A stretch of 14,651 bases of DNA, from contig JBFFNE010000074.1 of NCBI GenBank assembly GCA_041563315.1, positions 1-14,651 on the forward strand. Direction: 5' to 3'. The DNA comes from JBFEYJ01 sp041563315. GTDB lineage: Bacteria > Pseudomonadota > Gammaproteobacteria > Thiohalomonadales > Thiohalomonadaceae. Positions within the stretch are counted from its first letter, which is position 1. The number at the start of each line of letters is the position of its first letter. Shown piece by piece: positions 13,766 through 14,651 of this stretch. The position numbers and the translations under genes were made by a program. The notes under the pieces were generated by a model. It did no database searches and had not been told where the DNA came from. It saw only the letters and a list, made by a program, of their open reading frames with translations.

Positions 13766-14412
13766 TACTGCTCATGCAGGCCAGGGTAATAACTGGGAGG
13801 GGTTGCAGGGGTCGAGTAATTTTGCCTTGTGAACTCCACTCACTATGAAATAAGCCGAGCCAGATTAAACTCTACCAGCAGGTCAGCTAAAGTGACATTC
13901 GGCCCTGTTCGGGATGCATCAGGCCCCCGCAAATTATGCCGAGGAGCATAAACAATTAACGCGCTAGCCTAAAACATCTGCGTGGTATCGTCCCTGATGG
14001 CCGCCGATTAAAGTAGTTTGTGCTCCATGCTGCATAACGTACAATTCCCATAAACACAGAGGGTAGCGGATGTGGATAATGTGAGCGCGAAACTTGCCTG
14101 CCATATTGTATTATGCCTATCCTTAATTGCCCAATAGATATCAAGGAGTAAAGCTGCACTCCTGTATCAAGGAGTAGTTTCGAGTTTGAGCGCCTGATTT
14201 CCCGTTTAGCTGGCAAGTATAGGTGGGTGTGCTCAGTTCACGCTATACACGTGAGTTTGTTGGTTGGTTTGCCAGATCTATGTCGACTCTTAATTCGGCG
14301 AATTAAGCTGGGCGGTGAGGGCTTTTGTAGAATAAAAGCAATGATGAGACCTGCTTTCTGGTTGATATAAGGCCTGTTGGCAGGTATGGAGATGGCAAAT
14401 AATCATGGAATG
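13766..14412. other. Non-coding region with small repeats
   Basis: I find no convincing gene in this stretch of about 650 bp. It holds a direct repeat, ATCAAGGAGTA, at 14140-14150 and 14166-14176, with ACTCCT between the copies that can pair with either AGGAGT. It also holds a perfect palindrome at 14289-14307, listed separately. The final part should contain the promoter of the gene at 14413, but I cannot assign -35 and -10 boxes with confidence. No integrase or attI-like sequence is visible here. Confidence 0.4.
14289..14307. repeat. Perfect palindrome, operator-like
   Basis: CTTAATTCG and CGAATTAAG are 9-bp arms around a single G, about 105 bp upstream of the next gene. The near-complete symmetry with almost no spacer suits a dimeric regulator site better than an RNA hairpin, although an 8-bp stem with a GGC loop is also possible. 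Confidence 0.4.
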
Positions 14413-14651
14413 ATGGTAAATATAAAAGAGCGGGGTCTGGTTTTGTATAAACCCATATTTTCAGTTGAGGCGCCTGAATTCTTTAATTCGGTTGTCTTGT
14501 GTTCGATCGTTGTCTTCCTGGCTAACAATGTGTGGCTTAAATCAAGCTATCCAGGTTGGCTGACCGGGAAGCTGTCCGATATTACCTTTTGTTTTTTCTT
14601 TCCTCTGTATGTGTCCGCTCTTATTTCGTTAGTGTCGGGTATGGGTATGCG
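14413..14651 (+). CDS. Membrane protein, partial (runs off window)
   Basis: An ATG at 14413 opens a frame with no stop before the window ends, giving 79 complete codons. The visible part starts MVNIKERGLVLYKPIF, then a hydrophobic helix (VVLCSIVVFLANNVWL), then SSYPGWLTGKLSDITFCFFF, then another helix (FPLYVSALISLVS). The motif PGWLTGKLSD followed by aromatic hydrophobic residues is a recurrent pattern in a family of uncharacterised bacterial membrane proteins. The ribosome-binding site is weak (GGAATG immediately before). The C-terminus and function cannot be judged from here. Confidence 0.7.
   Translation, partial: MVNIKERGLVLYKPIFSVEAPEFFNSVVLCSIVVFLANNVWLKSSYPGWLTGKLSDITFCFFFPLYVSALISLVSGMGM

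Noticed and set aside
13956..14216. 86-aa minus-strand open frame
   Set aside because: Arg/Ser-rich shadow-like composition, no ribosome-binding site and no domain pattern.

Overview
The window looks like a gammaproteobacterial chromosome. The left third is GC-rich housekeeping DNA and the rest is a more AT-rich accessory region. The placement rests on a bifunctional PBP1b (mrcB) with a UB2H-type domain, the TPR lipoprotein directly behind it (an LpoP-type arrangement), a YedI/DUF808 membrane protein, and the kinds of mobile elements present. I cannot place it to genus.

Layout. (1) 296-4435, plus strand: mrcB, a TPR lipoprotein that may activate PBP1b, then yedI. (2) 4436-6866: a non-coding gap, a large minus-strand ankyrin-repeat protein with an export signal and four C-terminal membrane helices, and a small minus-strand gene with a very good ribosome-binding site. 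(3) 6864-7612: a striking inverted repeat, a broken small membrane-protein gene, an attC-like sequence and an intact small membrane-protein gene. (4) 7769-8458: two truncated, facing transposase relics, IS4-family on plus and IS256-family on minus. (5) 8466-9715: a minus-strand pair of lipoproteins, probably one operon. (6) 10219-10463: an internally deleted IS200-like (Y1/RAYT-type) transposase relic. (7) 10613-13724: a run of small, unrelated plus-strand genes, each separated by a structured spacer. Several spacers have ends like integron attC sites (RYYYAAC ... GTTRRRY). (8) 13725-14651: mostly non-coding, then the start of a membrane protein that runs off the window.

The main interpretation is that regions 3 and 7 are parts of an old, sedentary integron-cassette array with no integrase in view. 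IS elements have broken into it and it is decaying. Signs of decay are a histidine-phosphatase gene with a premature TGA whose lost tail is still readable, a multiply frameshifted cassette gene, a truncated PNPOx-like fragment and degenerate attC heptamers. At the left end, PBP1b and the TPR lipoprotein form a cell-wall synthesis unit: an inner-membrane synthase and a probable outer-membrane activator. The attC calls rest on eye inspection of heptamers and pairing and need a covariance-model search.
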